Positions 10,289-21,428 of a stretch of DNA of 64,000 nucleotides are shown here, in pieces (position 1 is the stretch's first letter; each line of letters starts with the position of its first letter). This DNA is from Gemmatimonadaceae bacterium. Lineage in GTDB: Bacteria; Gemmatimonadota; Gemmatimonadetes; Gemmatimonadales; Gemmatimonadaceae. The position numbers and the translations under genes are program-made. Location of the stretch: the NCBI GenBank assembly GCA_013813715.1, contig JACCRF010000018.1:1-64000 (forward strand), in the 5' to 3' direction. A model generated the notes under the pieces. It saw nothing but the letters and a program-made list of their open reading frames with translations. It was not told where the DNA came from and made no database searches.

Positions 10289-10641
10289 GATAAATACCTC
10301 TTTCGAAATGGTGGATACCGCTTTTACAACCGGGACGACAGTCGTCGCTTTCGCGTTAGGCAGGATGCATGCCGACGGAACGGGCAACGCCAGTGGGAGC
10401 ACGCCGAACCCGTCGCAAAACTTAGCGATCTTTTTCAACCGCGCCAGCCATGCACAGAGAAGTTTGCGACGCGCCGTGACCTGCGCGAAGGCTGCAAAAC
10501 ATATGAAATCCAAAGGCGTTGGGTATAACCGCGCACTCTGTCCAGGTAGTGGTCGCTCGGGCTGCAAAATCAGCGCCACTATCACCGAATTTCGGCCCCA
10601 ATGCAGCATGCAGCGTAACAACATCGGCTGCGGCCGGCCAG

Positions 10642-12378
10642 TCAGGGCGCATCGCTTTCGACTGATCTGCGCCACCAGCGGGCACGCTCTCGTCTGCGAT
10701 ACGACTTCACCGTCACCTTCCACGCCTCCTTCATTTCCGCAGCATCGGAGAACCGGTCATCGGGATCGGGCATGAGCGCGCGGCGGAGCCAATCCGCAAT
10801 CGGGGGCGACAGCGACTCGATATCGGCGCTTCCCGCGAGCTGCCGCGCGACGATGACCTCCGGCTCGCCTTCGCCGAACGGCGGCTTTCCCGTGAGCGCG
10901 AAGACGACGATGCCGGCGAGGGCGAACAGATCGAGCGCCGGCCCCTGAACCTCTCCGAGAATCTGTTCCGGTGCGGCAAATGTCGGCGTGCCCGTCGTTC
11001 CGCCGACATCCTCTCCCATCGCATTCGCGATTCCGAAATCGGTAATGCGCCAACGGCCGTACCGATCTATCAGAATGTTCTCGGGTTTGAGATCGCGGTG
11101 CACGATCCCCACCGCGTGCGCCGCCGCGAGTCCATCCAGTATCAGCTCGACCTGAAGAACGATCTCTTCGACGGTCCGTGGCCCCACGCTCGTAATCAGA
11201 TTGGCGACCGAACCCTCCTCGGCGAGTTCCATGGTGTACCAGGACAAATCTCCGCGGCTGTCCCAGTCGTAGATCGGCACGATCGCCGGATGCGCGAGCT
11301 GTGCCGCGAGCTTCGCCTCCCTCCAGAAGGCGCTAACCGCGCGCGCGTCGGCTGTCACCTTCGGATGCAGCACCTTGAGGGCGACTTCGCGCTCGAGCGA
11401 AAGGTCGCGTGCGCGCCACACTCTTCCGAAGCTCCCCACGCCGAGCAACGACAAAACTTCGTAATCGTCGCCGAGCGCCCACCTGATGCGCGACTCTTCC
11501 GAGACGTCACCTCGCTTTGCTTCGGGATCGGCGACGGGTACAAGGTGTGTCGACCGGCTCTCGTACCCGCGGTCGGCAACACGAAGAAGGGCCGCGATTG
11601 ATGTGAACCGTTCTTCGGGATTGGGAAGGAGTGCCCTGTCCAGCGCTGTTGCGACGCTGGTCGGGCATTCAGGCCTGATCCAGCCCACCGGCGGAATGTC
11701 TGCGCGGGGAGGCGCTTCTCCGGTGAGCGCCGTGAAGCACATCGCGGCGAGCTGCCACTGGTCGGAGGCACGCGTTGGACGCCAGTCGCCCTCGTCCCAC
11801 TCAGGCGGCCTCACGTCGATGAGTGGCCGCGTTCCCACCGGTATGTCAGTCAGTGGCACCGCCCACTGCCACGCCAGCATCCACAGCCGCCCGGTGGGAG
11901 TGACCCAGACAGTGTCGGCCTTGAGCGCGCCGTGCGTAGTGCGGTTGTCGTGCAGATACGAGAGAGTCGAGCCCGCGCCCCTCAACACCTGGAGTACATA
12001 GCGAATCTCCGCCGTACCCAGCCTGGTCAGGTGAGCGCGTACTGATTCACCCGTGACCCAGCGCCGCAGGTAGCCGGGCCCGCGCTTCGTCCCAGGCTCC
12101 GCCGTCCAATAGTGATAGGTCGTGGTTATCGCGGGATGGCTGCGATGCGCCAGATGCCGCGCTTCGGACATCAGCCAATCCGCATGGGCCGGATTGGGCA
12201 CTGATACCAGCGACAGCGAGCGGCCGAGGCCGTCGGTGAGCTGCTGGTAATGCCGCTGATCGCCGTAGAATCCGTCGTCACCCCATGCCCAACCCGGCGG
12301 GAGGTGCCAGTCGCTGAGATGTGCGGGCGGCCCATCATCGTGCGGCAGTTCGGCGGGAGTGCGGCGCGGCGCGCTCAC
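10642..12378 (-). CDS. Serine/threonine protein kinase with N-terminal pseudokinase-like domain
   Basis: C-terminal kinase motifs LLGVGSFGRVWRA, VALK, HRDLKPENIL, DFGIAN, APEQ. The N-terminal half has degenerate motifs. A GTG start at 12378 overlaps the upstream stop (GTGA). Confidence 0.9.
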   Translation of the reverse strand: MSAPRRTPAELPHDDGPPAHLSDWHLPPGWAWGDDGFYGDQRHYQQLTDGLGRSLSLVSVPNPAHADWLMSEARHLAHRSHPAITTTYHYWTAEPGTKRGPGYLRRWVTGESVRAHLTRLGTAEIRYVLQVLRGAGSTLSYLHDNRTTHGALKADTVWVTPTGRLWMLAWQWAVPLTDIPVGTRPLIDVRPPEWDEGDWRPTRASDQWQLAAMCFTALTGEAPPRADIPPVGWIRPECPTSVATALDRALLPNPEERFTSIAALLRVADRGYESRSTHLVPVADPEAKRGDVSEESRIRWALGDDYEVLSLLGVGSFGRVWRARDLSLEREVALKVLHPKVTADARAVSAFWREAKLAAQLAHPAIVPIYDWDSRGDLSWYTMELAEEGSVANLITSVGPRTVEEIVLQVELILDGLAAAHAVGIVHRDLKPENILIDRYGRWRITDFGIANAMGEDVGGTTGTPTFAAPEQILGEVQGPALDLFALAGIVVFALTGKPPFGEGEPEVIVARQLAGSADIESLSPPIADWLRRALMPDPDDRFSDAAEMKEAWKVTVKSYRRRERARWWRRSVESDAP

Positions 12379-15300
12379 GCCCGAGCCAGCGAAAGCGTTA
12401 TGATCACCCTCGCCCCTCGCCCCTCTTCGCTGATCAGGTCGATGCTCCCGCCCCATGACTCAAGAAGCCGGCGGCTGATGGCGAGGCCAAGTCCGCTTCC
12501 GGTTGTGCGCGTCGAGAAATGTGGCTCGAAGACACGGGGAAGCGCCCCGGGCGAGATCCCCCCACCGTCGTCGGTTATGTCGATCATGGCCGAAACGCCG
12601 TCGCGGGCAAGCGACACAGAAACGTTGCGTGCCCGCGCAAGCCGGGCGTTCTCGAATACGTTGAGGAGCACCTCTCGCAGCTCGTCGCCGCGAGCGTGCG
12701 CAAAGAGCGGCTCTTCCACGCCGTGAGCTGCCCACGATACGCCGCCAATTCCGATTTTCTCGAGTGCCACCACGTCGCGCAATATGGCTGCCACGTCAAT
12801 GCGCTCGGGCGGCGGCAGATCGGCCGGCGCGCTTCCGTACCGGCTGAACGCCCGCGCGATCTCGTCGAGCCGGTCTATCTCCGCCAGTATCCGTGTGACA
12901 TTCTCGTTCAGCACGTGGTCGAAGTCCACTCGCGGATCCTTGCGCGCCCGCCGCAGATGCTGAACGCCGAGCCGTATCGGTGTCAGCGGATTCTTGATCT
13001 CGTGCGCAACCTGGCGCGCCATCTCACCCCAGGCGATCACGCGCTCGGCGCGCGCGACCTCGACACGGCTCAGCTCGAGATCGCGCGCCAGTACTTTCGC
13101 CGCCTTCCCGCTCAGCCAGAGCGCCGCGATAGCGCCGATGGCGGTCGCGAACAGCACGAGCAGCGTGAGGTCACGGCGCCGCCGGTCGAGGGCGAGCTCG
13201 TCACTCCTCGAAGGAGCGGCCAGCACGTACCGCTCATCTGCTGGACCGCTGGTGGCCATGTAGCCCCAGAAGACGCGCGACCCGGCGATTGTCTGTTGAG
13301 AGCGCGCCGTCAACTCGCCACGCGCGGAAATGGCGAGATGCACGTCAGCTGGAAGTACCCGCCCGTTGGGAGCAATCATCGCGTAAAGCGAATCGCTGCT
13401 GTTTCTGAGCAGCGCGTTACCGTAGAGGAAGAGGGGAGTGTCGCCTCGCACGCGATTCACCTCTGGAGCCACACGGTCTCCTCGCACGGCGGTTTGCAGC
13501 GTCTCGCGAATCAGGCGCTCGCGCACGTCGCGGTCGTCGTCGCGAAGGCGCTGCGACGACCACGCCGCGAAAGCCAGCGCGGGCACAACGAAGAACGTGA
13601 ACAATGCGAGCGTGAGGCGGCCGCGGTAACTGCGAATCCAACCTCTCACGCGCAGTCGCGTCCAACGGAAGAAACCGCCTTCGGCCATCGCGCCCAACGC
13701 CCACAGGAGGCCGGCAATGGCAGTATCGAGGATAACAATGAGCGAGCCACGGATGACCCGCGTTCCCCCCGATCTCAAGTCAACCTCGGCGTGCGCGCGC
13801 ACGATCCCGCGCGACGATTCGATCAGCTGGTCGCCGTGCCACTCATCGCCGATTCGACGCCACCCGACAGAAGACGCCCGATAGCCCGCCGGTTCGGGCA
13901 CATCGGCAAGCGTCAGCGTGTACGGCGGCTCCGAGAGCGCCGGCTGCGTGAAGCCAAGCAGTGGAGAGAAGGGCGCCGGCGCGACGAGCCGCGTACGCGG
14001 TGAAACGAGCGCCGTCGTGATGGCTCCGCTCCGGTGCGGCGCCGCAAGCACGACCTGACGTCCAGTCGGTGCCAGCACATGCCGCACCACGATCTGACGC
14101 GTCGCAATCGCTTCTCGCGCAGCCGATGCAGGACCGGATGAATCGTACACGAGCGGCGCGAGATCGAGCACAGCCTCCGGGGCGCCGTCCGGTGACCAGA
14201 TGCCGAGCGACACCTGAAGCCCGGCCGCGGCGAGATCGGATGCAGCGTAGCGCTTGAGCAGATCGGCGCGCGTGCCCGCCGAGTCATGCAGCGTGAGCTG
14301 TTCGCCGAACCGGCGCAGCAGCAGCGAAGCATCTCCATCCGGCTGCTGAAGGCCCGCCATGTCACGCGTCGCGAGAGCGAGCCGCTGAATCGTCGTGATG
14401 CGCCAGACGATGGCGGCGGAACCGAGAGCGGCAAGCATCGCTACCAGCGCGGCGTTGCGAAGGTGAACTGTCGGAAGCCGGCCGAGCGCTATTCGCGCCA
14501 GCCACGCCGCGCCAAGCCAGAAGGCAAACAGAATCAGAAACAGCGGGATCTGCCACGAAAGCCAGAGCGCAATCGTGTATCCCCACGGAGGAAGTGCTAT
14601 TCCAGTGGCGGCAAGCGCGGTGAGCGCAAACCCTCCGCCGGCGAGCATGAATGCGCCGATCGCCGCGACGACGCGCGGGATCGCGGTGAGCCGGGCGCGG
14701 ATGATCGCGAAGACAGCGAGCAGCAGCAGCACGCTGCACTGGAGCAGGACGCCCGCGTTGGCGGAGAGAGGTCCGCCGGGCGACCAGAAGTAGTACGCCG
14801 GATCGAAGATGCGCGCGACATTGGAGAAATTGTTCCAGGGAACAAGGGCCGTGGCGATAAGGACGATCGCCAGTGTCAGCAGCCGCCGACCAAGGCGCCG
14901 GCGGTCGGTCCACCCGAATGCGAGCAGACCGAGCAAGCCAACTGCGAGAACAGTGGTCCCGCGAGCGCGGAACGCGGCAAGGCGGTCAAACCCGATTGCT
15001 TCCGCCGAACGGGGAGCAGCATCCACCCGCAGCATCGGCCGGCCATCAGGCGCGGCAATTATTTCTCCGCCGGCCGTGTCTGCCGGGACTGCGAATACGA
15101 ACGCTTCGACGCTCTCACGGCTGTCAACGCCAGCGTCCAGCCGCTCGGCGAGACGGTCGGCCGGTGGTTCCGCGTGCAGGAGAGCGCTTGCGACCGCGCG
15201 CCGGCTTCCGCGCGTCACCGACACGTTGAGAGAAACGTAGAAAGGCGTCATCGTCACTGTCGTTCCTGGCCCCGCGCTTTCGAGGTCGGTGCGCAGTTGT

Positions 15301-15608
15301 CCATTCCACGCCAGCGGGCGTCCGTTCTCCAGAACCACTACGCCGGAGTGCCGGTCCAGTCCCACGCCCTTCAGGTATTCGAACGCCCGGGCAGCGTCCG
15401 GTGGCGCATCGAGAGCGCGTCGGGCGGCGCTGGCGAGGGCGAGATGCTGGGCGGCTATCGCATTGCGGAGAGAACCGATAGCTGCTGACCGCCCGCCACC
15501 ACCTTCGTCGGCGGCTGCCGCAGCCAAGAATTCGCTGGCGCGCGTGGCGCTTCCACCGTAAGGTATGAGCGGGTTCCGCAGCCAGACCGCGAGAAGCAGG
15601 ATAGGCAT
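12375..15608 (-). CDS. Large membrane sensor histidine kinase (NtrY-like C-terminal half)
   Basis: 1077 aa with many TM segments; H-box MARQVAHEIKNPLTPIRLGVQ; HATPase motifs LLNVFENARLAR, DITDDGGGISPG, STRTTGSGLGLAI. The exact start may be upstream of 15608. Confidence 0.9.
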   Translation of the reverse strand: MPILLLAVWLRNPLIPYGGSATRASEFLAAAAADEGGGGRSAAIGSLRNAIAAQHLALASAARRALDAPPDAARAFEYLKGVGLDRHSGVVVLENGRPLAWNGQLRTDLESAGPGTTVTMTPFYVSLNVSVTRGSRRAVASALLHAEPPADRLAERLDAGVDSRESVEAFVFAVPADTAGGEIIAAPDGRPMLRVDAAPRSAEAIGFDRLAAFRARGTTVLAVGLLGLLAFGWTDRRRLGRRLLTLAIVLIATALVPWNNFSNVARIFDPAYYFWSPGGPLSANAGVLLQCSVLLLLAVFAIIRARLTAIPRVVAAIGAFMLAGGGFALTALAATGIALPPWGYTIALWLSWQIPLFLILFAFWLGAAWLARIALGRLPTVHLRNAALVAMLAALGSAAIVWRITTIQRLALATRDMAGLQQPDGDASLLLRRFGEQLTLHDSAGTRADLLKRYAASDLAAAGLQVSLGIWSPDGAPEAVLDLAPLVYDSSGPASAAREAIATRQIVVRHVLAPTGRQVVLAAPHRSGAITTALVSPRTRLVAPAPFSPLLGFTQPALSEPPYTLTLADVPEPAGYRASSVGWRRIGDEWHGDQLIESSRGIVRAHAEVDLRSGGTRVIRGSLIVILDTAIAGLLWALGAMAEGGFFRWTRLRVRGWIRSYRGRLTLALFTFFVVPALAFAAWSSQRLRDDDRDVRERLIRETLQTAVRGDRVAPEVNRVRGDTPLFLYGNALLRNSSDSLYAMIAPNGRVLPADVHLAISARGELTARSQQTIAGSRVFWGYMATSGPADERYVLAAPSRSDELALDRRRRDLTLLVLFATAIGAIAALWLSGKAAKVLARDLELSRVEVARAERVIAWGEMARQVAHEIKNPLTPIRLGVQHLRRARKDPRVDFDHVLNENVTRILAEIDRLDEIARAFSRYGSAPADLPPPERIDVAAILRDVVALEKIGIGGVSWAAHGVEEPLFAHARGDELREVLLNVFENARLARARNVSVSLARDGVSAMIDITDDGGGISPGALPRVFEPHFSTRTTGSGLGLAISRRLLESWGGSIDLISEEGRGARVIITLSLARA

Positions 15609-15677
15609 TGCTGCCGCGACCAGCGCGAGGCGTGCCTTCCCCGGACCCCTCAGAATTCTGATCTCCGCTTTCCCCCA

Positions 15678-16487
15678 ATGAACCGCATGTCTCCGCTCCA
15701 GTCACACGCGTCAGACGACCGCCCGACCCGGCCGGCGCCCCACGCTCCGATCGTACCTCTGCCACAGAACGCGCCGCTTCGGATAAAGGAGCTGCTTCCA
15801 ATGCAGATCGAGGCCGTGATCGCCGAGGATCCGCGGCTGATCATCCCGGTCGGTACCTGCGAGCAGCATGGTCCGCACCTGCCCCTCGGCACCGCTACCA
15901 TAATAGCAGAGCGGCTGGCCGATGATCTATCAGCAGAATACGGGGTGCTTCGCGCCCCCACCGTCGAATACGGAGTGAACGTTGACACCGAGCGCGGCTT
16001 CACTGGCAACGCGTCCGTGCGCAAGAAAACTCTGCACCGCTCTCTGAACGACTTGCTGGATTCATGGGAAGCGACCGGGTTCAAGGAGTTCATACTGCTC
16101 ACAGCCCACGGGCACGACCCGCACCAGGAAGCACTGGCGACGGTCATCACCGCGGGTGCGAGGGTTCGAGTGGTGGACATCTTCGCGGTGAACCTGTCGG
16201 AGTTCCTGGAGGGGCAGACCGAGGCGATGCATGGCGACGAAGTGGACACCTCGATCATGCTGTTCCTCGCCCCCGAGCTGGTGCACCTCGAGCTGGCCCG
16301 CGACCATATGATGTCGCGAGAGGAGCTCCGGCGTTACCGGCGCGGGAGTCTGAAGGTTCCGAGAATGAGCGCCGGCTCGATCGGAAGGCCATCACTGGCG
16401 ACGGTTGAAAAGGGGCGCATCCTGTATGAGAGAATCCGCTCGAGGATAAGCGACAGGATATTCCTCGCACCGGCTCTCGCCGAGTGA
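15678..16487 (+). CDS. Creatininase family protein
   Basis: IIPVGTCEQHGPHLPLGTATIIAERLADDL, FILLTAHGHDPHQEAL, HGDEVDTSIML. Confidence 0.88.
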   Translation: MNRMSPLQSHASDDRPTRPAPHAPIVPLPQNAPLRIKELLPMQIEAVIAEDPRLIIPVGTCEQHGPHLPLGTATIIAERLADDLSAEYGVLRAPTVEYGVNVDTERGFTGNASVRKKTLHRSLNDLLDSWEATGFKEFILLTAHGHDPHQEALATVITAGARVRVVDIFAVNLSEFLEGQTEAMHGDEVDTSIMLFLAPELVHLELARDHMMSREELRRYRRGSLKVPRMSAGSIGRPSLATVEKGRILYERIRSRISDRIFLAPALAE

Positions 16488-16562
16488 TCGCAGCGCACAC
16501 GCAACGTGAAACCGGAATACGATCTCGCCGTACGGCAACCTGACTCTACCCCGCACCCCACA

Positions 16563-18056
16563 ATGCAAATGCGTTTGTATCTCATACTTGCCCTGCTTGC
16601 CCCTGGTGTTGCCAGTGCGCAGGTACCGCCTGCGCCGGCCTCTCAGGAAGCACCGAGGGCCGCGCTCTCGCTTGACGAAGCGATCACTCTTGCCCGGCGC
16701 AACAACCCCGAGCATCTCCAGACCATCAACAACCGGCGGACGGCCGAAGCGGCAGTGCGCACCGCGTTCGGCCAGTTGCTTCCGCAGGCCGATGCAAGCC
16801 TCAGCGCGCAACGCCAGCAGGGCGGCCGCCAGATCTTTGGCGGCGCCAGTCTCGGCGCAAGTTCCGACGTGAATCAGTCTTCGTATCAGATCGGCATCGG
16901 ATACCGGCTTAACCAGGCGTCGCTCATCACGCCGAAACTTCAGCGGGCCAGCCGTGACGCGGTCGAGGCCGACATCACCGGGAGCCAGGAAAATCTGCGC
17001 GCCCGCGTCGTTCAGCAGTACCTGTCTGTCCTTCAGGCACACGAGAAGGCCGACCTGCAGGATACTCTGCTCGTGGCAGCGAAAAGCCAGCTCGTGCTGG
17101 CCAAAGCGCGCGCACTCGTCGGGCTCGGAACACAGCTCGACGTGGGGCGCGCCGACATCGCCGCGGGGCAGGCGGAAGTCGGAGTGCTCCAGACGCGCAA
17201 TCAGATCGAGATCGAGAAGTTGCGCCTCTTTCAGCTGATGGGTGTCGACCAGCCAGCGAACGTCGTTCTCACCACCGGATTCACGGTGACCGGCAGTCCG
17301 CCGAGCATCGTGTCCGTGCTTGCCGCGGCGCGCCGGTCGAATCCGACGCTGCTCGCGCTTCGTTCACGCGCCAAGGTCGGAGATCTGAACGTGAAGCGGG
17401 CGAAGGGGGAGTATTCTCCCACGCTCTCCATCAACACTGGCATCTCCGGATACACATACTCGTTCGCAAATCCCGATTTCCTGGTCGGCCAGACAGCCGC
17501 ACAAACCGCGTCCGCGCGCGTTGGATGCATTCGCGGTGAAGAGGTGCGGGCCGCGGTCAACCTTCCCAACAACCTGGCGGCCTGCAGCGCGATAGCTTTC
17601 ACACCCGAGCAGGCGGCCGTGCTGCGGCGTGATAACCGGCAGTTCCCGTTTCGCTTTCAGCCGTCACCGCGGTCGATTAGCGCGACCCTCTCGCTTCCGA
17701 TATTCGACGGCTTCGGCCGCGAGCAGCGGCTACAGGAGGCGCAGGTCACGAGTGACGACGCGAGGTACGGTGTGCGGCATTTCGAGAACGTGATAACCGA
17801 GGGTGTTACCTCGGCGTACCTGACGCTCACGACTGCGGAGAAGACTGCCGCGCTTCAGGCGCAGAACTCCGCGAAGGCGAGGATGGAGCTCAAGTTCACG
17901 CAGGACCGCTATCGCAGTGGGTCGGTCAATTTCGTCGACCTCACCGAGGCGCGGGCGGCGTACGAGCGGGCGGAAAGCGACCGCATCAATGCGATTTTCG
18001 ACTACCACAAGGCATTCGCGGCGCTCGAGAGCGCTGTCGGCGGCCCACTCAGATAA
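16563..18056 (+). CDS. TolC family outer membrane efflux protein
   Basis: Signal peptide MQMRLYLILALLAPGVASAQ; TolC-type repeats (LDEAITLARRNNPE..., VNFVDLTEARAAYERAESDRINAIFDYHKAFAALESAVG). Confidence 0.9.
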   Translation: MQMRLYLILALLAPGVASAQVPPAPASQEAPRAALSLDEAITLARRNNPEHLQTINNRRTAEAAVRTAFGQLLPQADASLSAQRQQGGRQIFGGASLGASSDVNQSSYQIGIGYRLNQASLITPKLQRASRDAVEADITGSQENLRARVVQQYLSVLQAHEKADLQDTLLVAAKSQLVLAKARALVGLGTQLDVGRADIAAGQAEVGVLQTRNQIEIEKLRLFQLMGVDQPANVVLTTGFTVTGSPPSIVSVLAAARRSNPTLLALRSRAKVGDLNVKRAKGEYSPTLSINTGISGYTYSFANPDFLVGQTAAQTASARVGCIRGEEVRAAVNLPNNLAACSAIAFTPEQAAVLRRDNRQFPFRFQPSPRSISATLSLPIFDGFGREQRLQEAQVTSDDARYGVRHFENVITEGVTSAYLTLTTAEKTAALQAQNSAKARMELKFTQDRYRSGSVNFVDLTEARAAYERAESDRINAIFDYHKAFAALESAVGGPLR

Positions 18057-18068
18057 CGGAAAGCACAA

Positions 18069-19370
18069 ATGTCAAAGCGCACTAAATGGGGAGTTACCGG
18101 CGGCGTCGTACTGGCGATCGCGCTGATCGCCGGGCTGAGCGCGGCAAAGGGTCGCAACAAGGCGACCGAGGTCCGTATCGAGCCGGTCGAGAAGCGCGAG
18201 CTCGTTGCGTCGGTCACCGCGAGCGGTCAGGTCGAGCCGCAGAACAAGGTCGACCTGAGCGCCGACATAACGGGGCGGATCGTCCGTCTCTCGGTCAAGG
18301 AAGGGGACCTCGTAACGAAGGGGCAGTTCCTTCTCGAGATCGATCCGTCGCAGTACCGTGCGGCGGCGGAGCGCGCGGCGGCCGCCGTCGCGAGCGCGCG
18401 GTCGCAGTCGGCCACCTCGCGGCCGAGCCTTCTCCAGGCCCAGCGCAACTATGAGCGGCTGCTCGCTCTGAAAAGGGAGAACCCGACGCTCGTCTCCGAC
18501 GAGCAGGTCGAACAGCTGAAAACGCAGCTCGAAGTCTCGCAGGCGCAGCTCGATGCGGCCAACAATGGCATCGCCCAGTCGCAGGCGTCGTTGCGTGACG
18601 CGCAGAGCCTGTTGAGCAAGACGACGATATTTGCGCCGATGACGGGTCGCGTCACGCGCCTGAATGTGCGTGAGGGAGAGACCGCAATCATGGGCACGCT
18701 GAACAAGGACGCGGCGACGCTGCTCACGATCAGCGACATGAGCGTTCTCGAGACGAAAGTGAAAGTCGATGAGACCGACGTGTCGCGCATCGCCATCGGC
18801 GACTCGACGGTGGTGCAGATCGATGCGTTCCCCGATACCACTTTCATCGGGCGCGTATCCGAGATCTCGAACAGCTCCATCAAGGGAGCGGGAGCGGCCG
18901 CGGGGGCCAACCCCGCCGACCAGGCAATCGATTACGAGGTCACGATTCAGCTCCTCAACGCGCCCCCTGCCACGCGTCCCGATTTCTCGGCGACGGCCAA
19001 GATCATTACCGACACGCGCAAGAGCGTGCTGTCAATTCCCATCATTGCGCTGACGGTGCGTGAGGATTCGCTCGCCGGCCGCGACAGCGGCGCGGTCACG
19101 CTCGCCAAGGCGGCCCCGGAAAAGCAGGTAGGAAAGCGGGACGTCGAGGGGGTGTTCGTGGTCGGAGCAGACAACAAAGTCACCTTCCGCCCCGTAAAGG
19201 TTGGTATAGCCGGCGAGAAGTACTTCGAGGTGATCAGCGGTCTCAAGGAGCGCGATCGCATCGTCGGTGGAACCTACCAGGCGATCCGCGAGCTCAAGGA
19301 TGGCAGCCGCGTCAAGAGCACTGCCCCCGATGAGAAGAAGAAAGAGGACGCCAAGGCGAAGAAATCCTGA
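18069..19370 (+). CDS. Periplasmic adaptor subunit (HlyD/MacA family)
   Basis: [43 protein letters not shown]; coiled-coil; [19 protein letters not shown]. Confidence 0.9.
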   Translation: MSKRTKWGVTGGVVLAIALIAGLSAAKGRNKATEVRIEPVEKRELVASVTASGQVEPQNKVDLSADITGRIVRLSVKEGDLVTKGQFLLEIDPSQYRAAAERAAAAVASARSQSATSRPSLLQAQRNYERLLALKRENPTLVSDEQVEQLKTQLEVSQAQLDAANNGIAQSQASLRDAQSLLSKTTIFAPMTGRVTRLNVREGETAIMGTLNKDAATLLTISDMSVLETKVKVDETDVSRIAIGDSTVVQIDAFPDTTFIGRVSEISNSSIKGAGAAAGANPADQAIDYEVTIQLLNAPPATRPDFSATAKIITDTRKSVLSIPIIALTVREDSLAGRDSGAVTLAKAAPEKQVGKRDVEGVFVVGADNKVTFRPVKVGIAGEKYFEVISGLKERDRIVGGTYQAIRELKDGSRVKSTAPDEKKKEDAKAKKS

Positions 19371-20185
19371 TGCACACTGATGAGATTCCGCTCAGCGCCA
19401 CTGCCGAACGCAAGGTAGTGACGCAGGCGGCGGGAGAGGCCCCCGAGAAAGACTGGGTGATTGTTGCCCGCGGTCTCAAGCGCGAATACGACATGGGAGG
19501 CGAAATCGTCCGCGCGCTTCGCGGAGTTGACGTCGCCATCCGCCGCAACGAGTACGTCGCCATCATGGGCCCCTCCGGATCGGGCAAGTCTACACTGATG
19601 AACCTGATCGGGTGCCTCGATACGCCGAATGCCGGTGAATACTGGCTGAGCGGCGACCTCGTGTCCTCGATGGCCGACGATGAGCTGGCGAGGGTTCGTA
19701 ATCGCGAGATCGGGTTTGTGTTCCAGACATTCAACCTGTTGCCACGGGCGACGGCGCTTCATAACGTGGAGCTACCGCTGGTCTACGCCGGAGTGTCGGC
19801 CGACGAGCGCAAGCAACGCGCGAGGGCTGCGCTCGAGCGGGTGCAGCTCGGCGACCGCGTCACGCACCGCCCCAACGAGCTTTCGGGGGGACAGCGGCAG
19901 CGCGTCGCGATCGCGCGGGCGCTGGTCAACGAGCCGTCCATTCTGCTCGCCGACGAGCCGACGGGAAATCTGGACTCCACCACCTCGGAAGAGATCATGC
20001 GCGTCTTCGAGGAGCTGGCCTCACAGGGTCAGACGGTGATCATGGTGACGCACGAGCCGGATATCGCCAGGCACGCGCGCCGCGTGATAATGCTGCGCGA
20101 CGGCCTGATCGAAAGCGACGAGCGGCGCGAGAAGTTCTCCGAGAAGCTCCAGACCGGCGGGCACGCCGCGATCGGACTGAAGTAG
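19370..20185 (+). CDS. ABC transporter ATP-binding protein (MacB/LolD-type)
   Basis: [67 protein letters not shown]. Confidence 0.95.
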   Translation: MHTDEIPLSATAERKVVTQAAGEAPEKDWVIVARGLKREYDMGGEIVRALRGVDVAIRRNEYVAIMGPSGSGKSTLMNLIGCLDTPNAGEYWLSGDLVSSMADDELARVRNREIGFVFQTFNLLPRATALHNVELPLVYAGVSADERKQRARAALERVQLGDRVTHRPNELSGGQRQRVAIARALVNEPSILLADEPTGNLDSTTSEEIMRVFEELASQGQTVIMVTHEPDIARHARRVIMLRDGLIESDERREKFSEKLQTGGHAAIGLK

Positions 20186-20189
20186 CCGT

Positions 20190-21428
20190 ATGCCATTCGT
20201 CGACGCGGTGAGGCTCGCCCTCGCCCAGATCCGCGTGCAGAAGCTGAAGAGCTTCTTCACGCTCCTTGGCGTGACGATCGGCGTGATGTTTCTCATCGCC
20301 GTCGTGTCCATCGTGGAAGGGATGAGCAGTTACATGGAGCACGACTTCGTGGGCAAGCTCGTCGGCGTCAACACCGTCACGCTGCGCCATCGGCCCGAGA
20401 TCGGCGGCGACATTACCGAAGCACAGTGGCGGGAGATGCAGCGCCGGCCGCGGGTTCTTGTGAGTGATGCCCAGCCGGTAGTCGACGCACTGCCCCCGGG
20501 AACGCTCTGGTCGCTGGAAGGCTACGACCAGGTGCCGATTTCTTCGCAGTGGCGCCCCGCGGGGATGCTCGAGGCCAGCGCTGTCGAAGGCGACTATTTC
20601 AAGATTCGTGAGCTCAAGGCAGCCAAGGGTCGGTTGCTGACCACGCAGGAGATGGCGATGGGCACCCCCGTCGTGGTTATCGGAGAGGACATCGCAACTC
20701 GATTCTTCCCGAATCTCGATCCACTGGGGCGCTCGCTCAAGGTCGGCGGATTGCCGTACCAGGTAGTCGGCGTCGCCGAGCCGCAGGGCAGCATCTTCGG
20801 TCTCTCGCTGGATCGTTTCGTGATCGCGCCCTACAGGTCGCCGCTGCGGCACCTCGTGAACCGGCCCAACGTCATCGACGTCATCAGGATCAAGGTCTCG
20901 GGCGACGCCGACATGATCGAGACCCAGGAGACGATCAGGCAGGTAATGCGAGGACGGCGTGGGCTGCGTCCCTCTCAGCCCGACAACTTCGCAATCGAGA
21001 CGTCCGAGTCGGCGCTCAGTTTCTGGACCAACATCAAGGGCAAGCTGGTCATCGCCGGCATCATCCTGCCAGCGATAGGCCTGGTTGTTGGCGCGATCGT
21101 GATCATGAACATCATGCTGGTTGCGGTTGCCGAACGGACGCGTGAAATCGGGATCCGGAAAGCGCTCGGAGCGAGACGCCGCGACATCATGTCGCAGTTC
21201 CTCGTCGAAGCGGCGACGCTGAGCACTGTCGGCGCCGCAATCGGCATTACGATTGGGATCATGCTGGCGCAGTTGATCGCGGCCCTGTCTCCACTTCCCG
21301 CCACTGTTGCCCCGTGGTCAATCGTCGCGGGCGTCCTCGTCGGTGCTGGCGTCGGCATCGTGTCCGGCATCTATCCAGCGAGCCGCGCATCGAGGCTCGA
21401 TCCCATCCTTGCGCTGAGACAAGAGTGA
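20190..21428 (+). CDS. ABC transporter permease (MacB/FtsX type), type A
   Basis: SFFTLLGVTIGVMFLIAVVSIVEGM..., NIMLVAVAERTREIGIRKALGARRRDI, YPASRASRLDPILALRQE. Confidence 0.92.
   Translation: MPFVDAVRLALAQIRVQKLKSFFTLLGVTIGVMFLIAVVSIVEGMSSYMEHDFVGKLVGVNTVTLRHRPEIGGDITEAQWREMQRRPRVLVSDAQPVVDALPPGTLWSLEGYDQVPISSQWRPAGMLEASAVEGDYFKIRELKAAKGRLLTTQEMAMGTPVVVIGEDIATRFFPNLDPLGRSLKVGGLPYQVVGVAEPQGSIFGLSLDRFVIAPYRSPLRHLVNRPNVIDVIRIKVSGDADMIETQETIRQVMRGRRGLRPSQPDNFAIETSESALSFWTNIKGKLVIAGIILPAIGLVVGAIVIMNIMLVAVAERTREIGIRKALGARRRDIMSQFLVEAATLSTVGAAIGITIGIMLAQLIAALSPLPATVAPWSIVAGVLVGAGVGIVSGIYPASRASRLDPILALRQE

Noticed and set aside
12519-15488. Long plus-strand ORFs (494 aa and 400 aa)
   Set aside because: Antisense to the histidine kinase; Arg/Gln/Glu-rich shadow composition with no recognisable domain.
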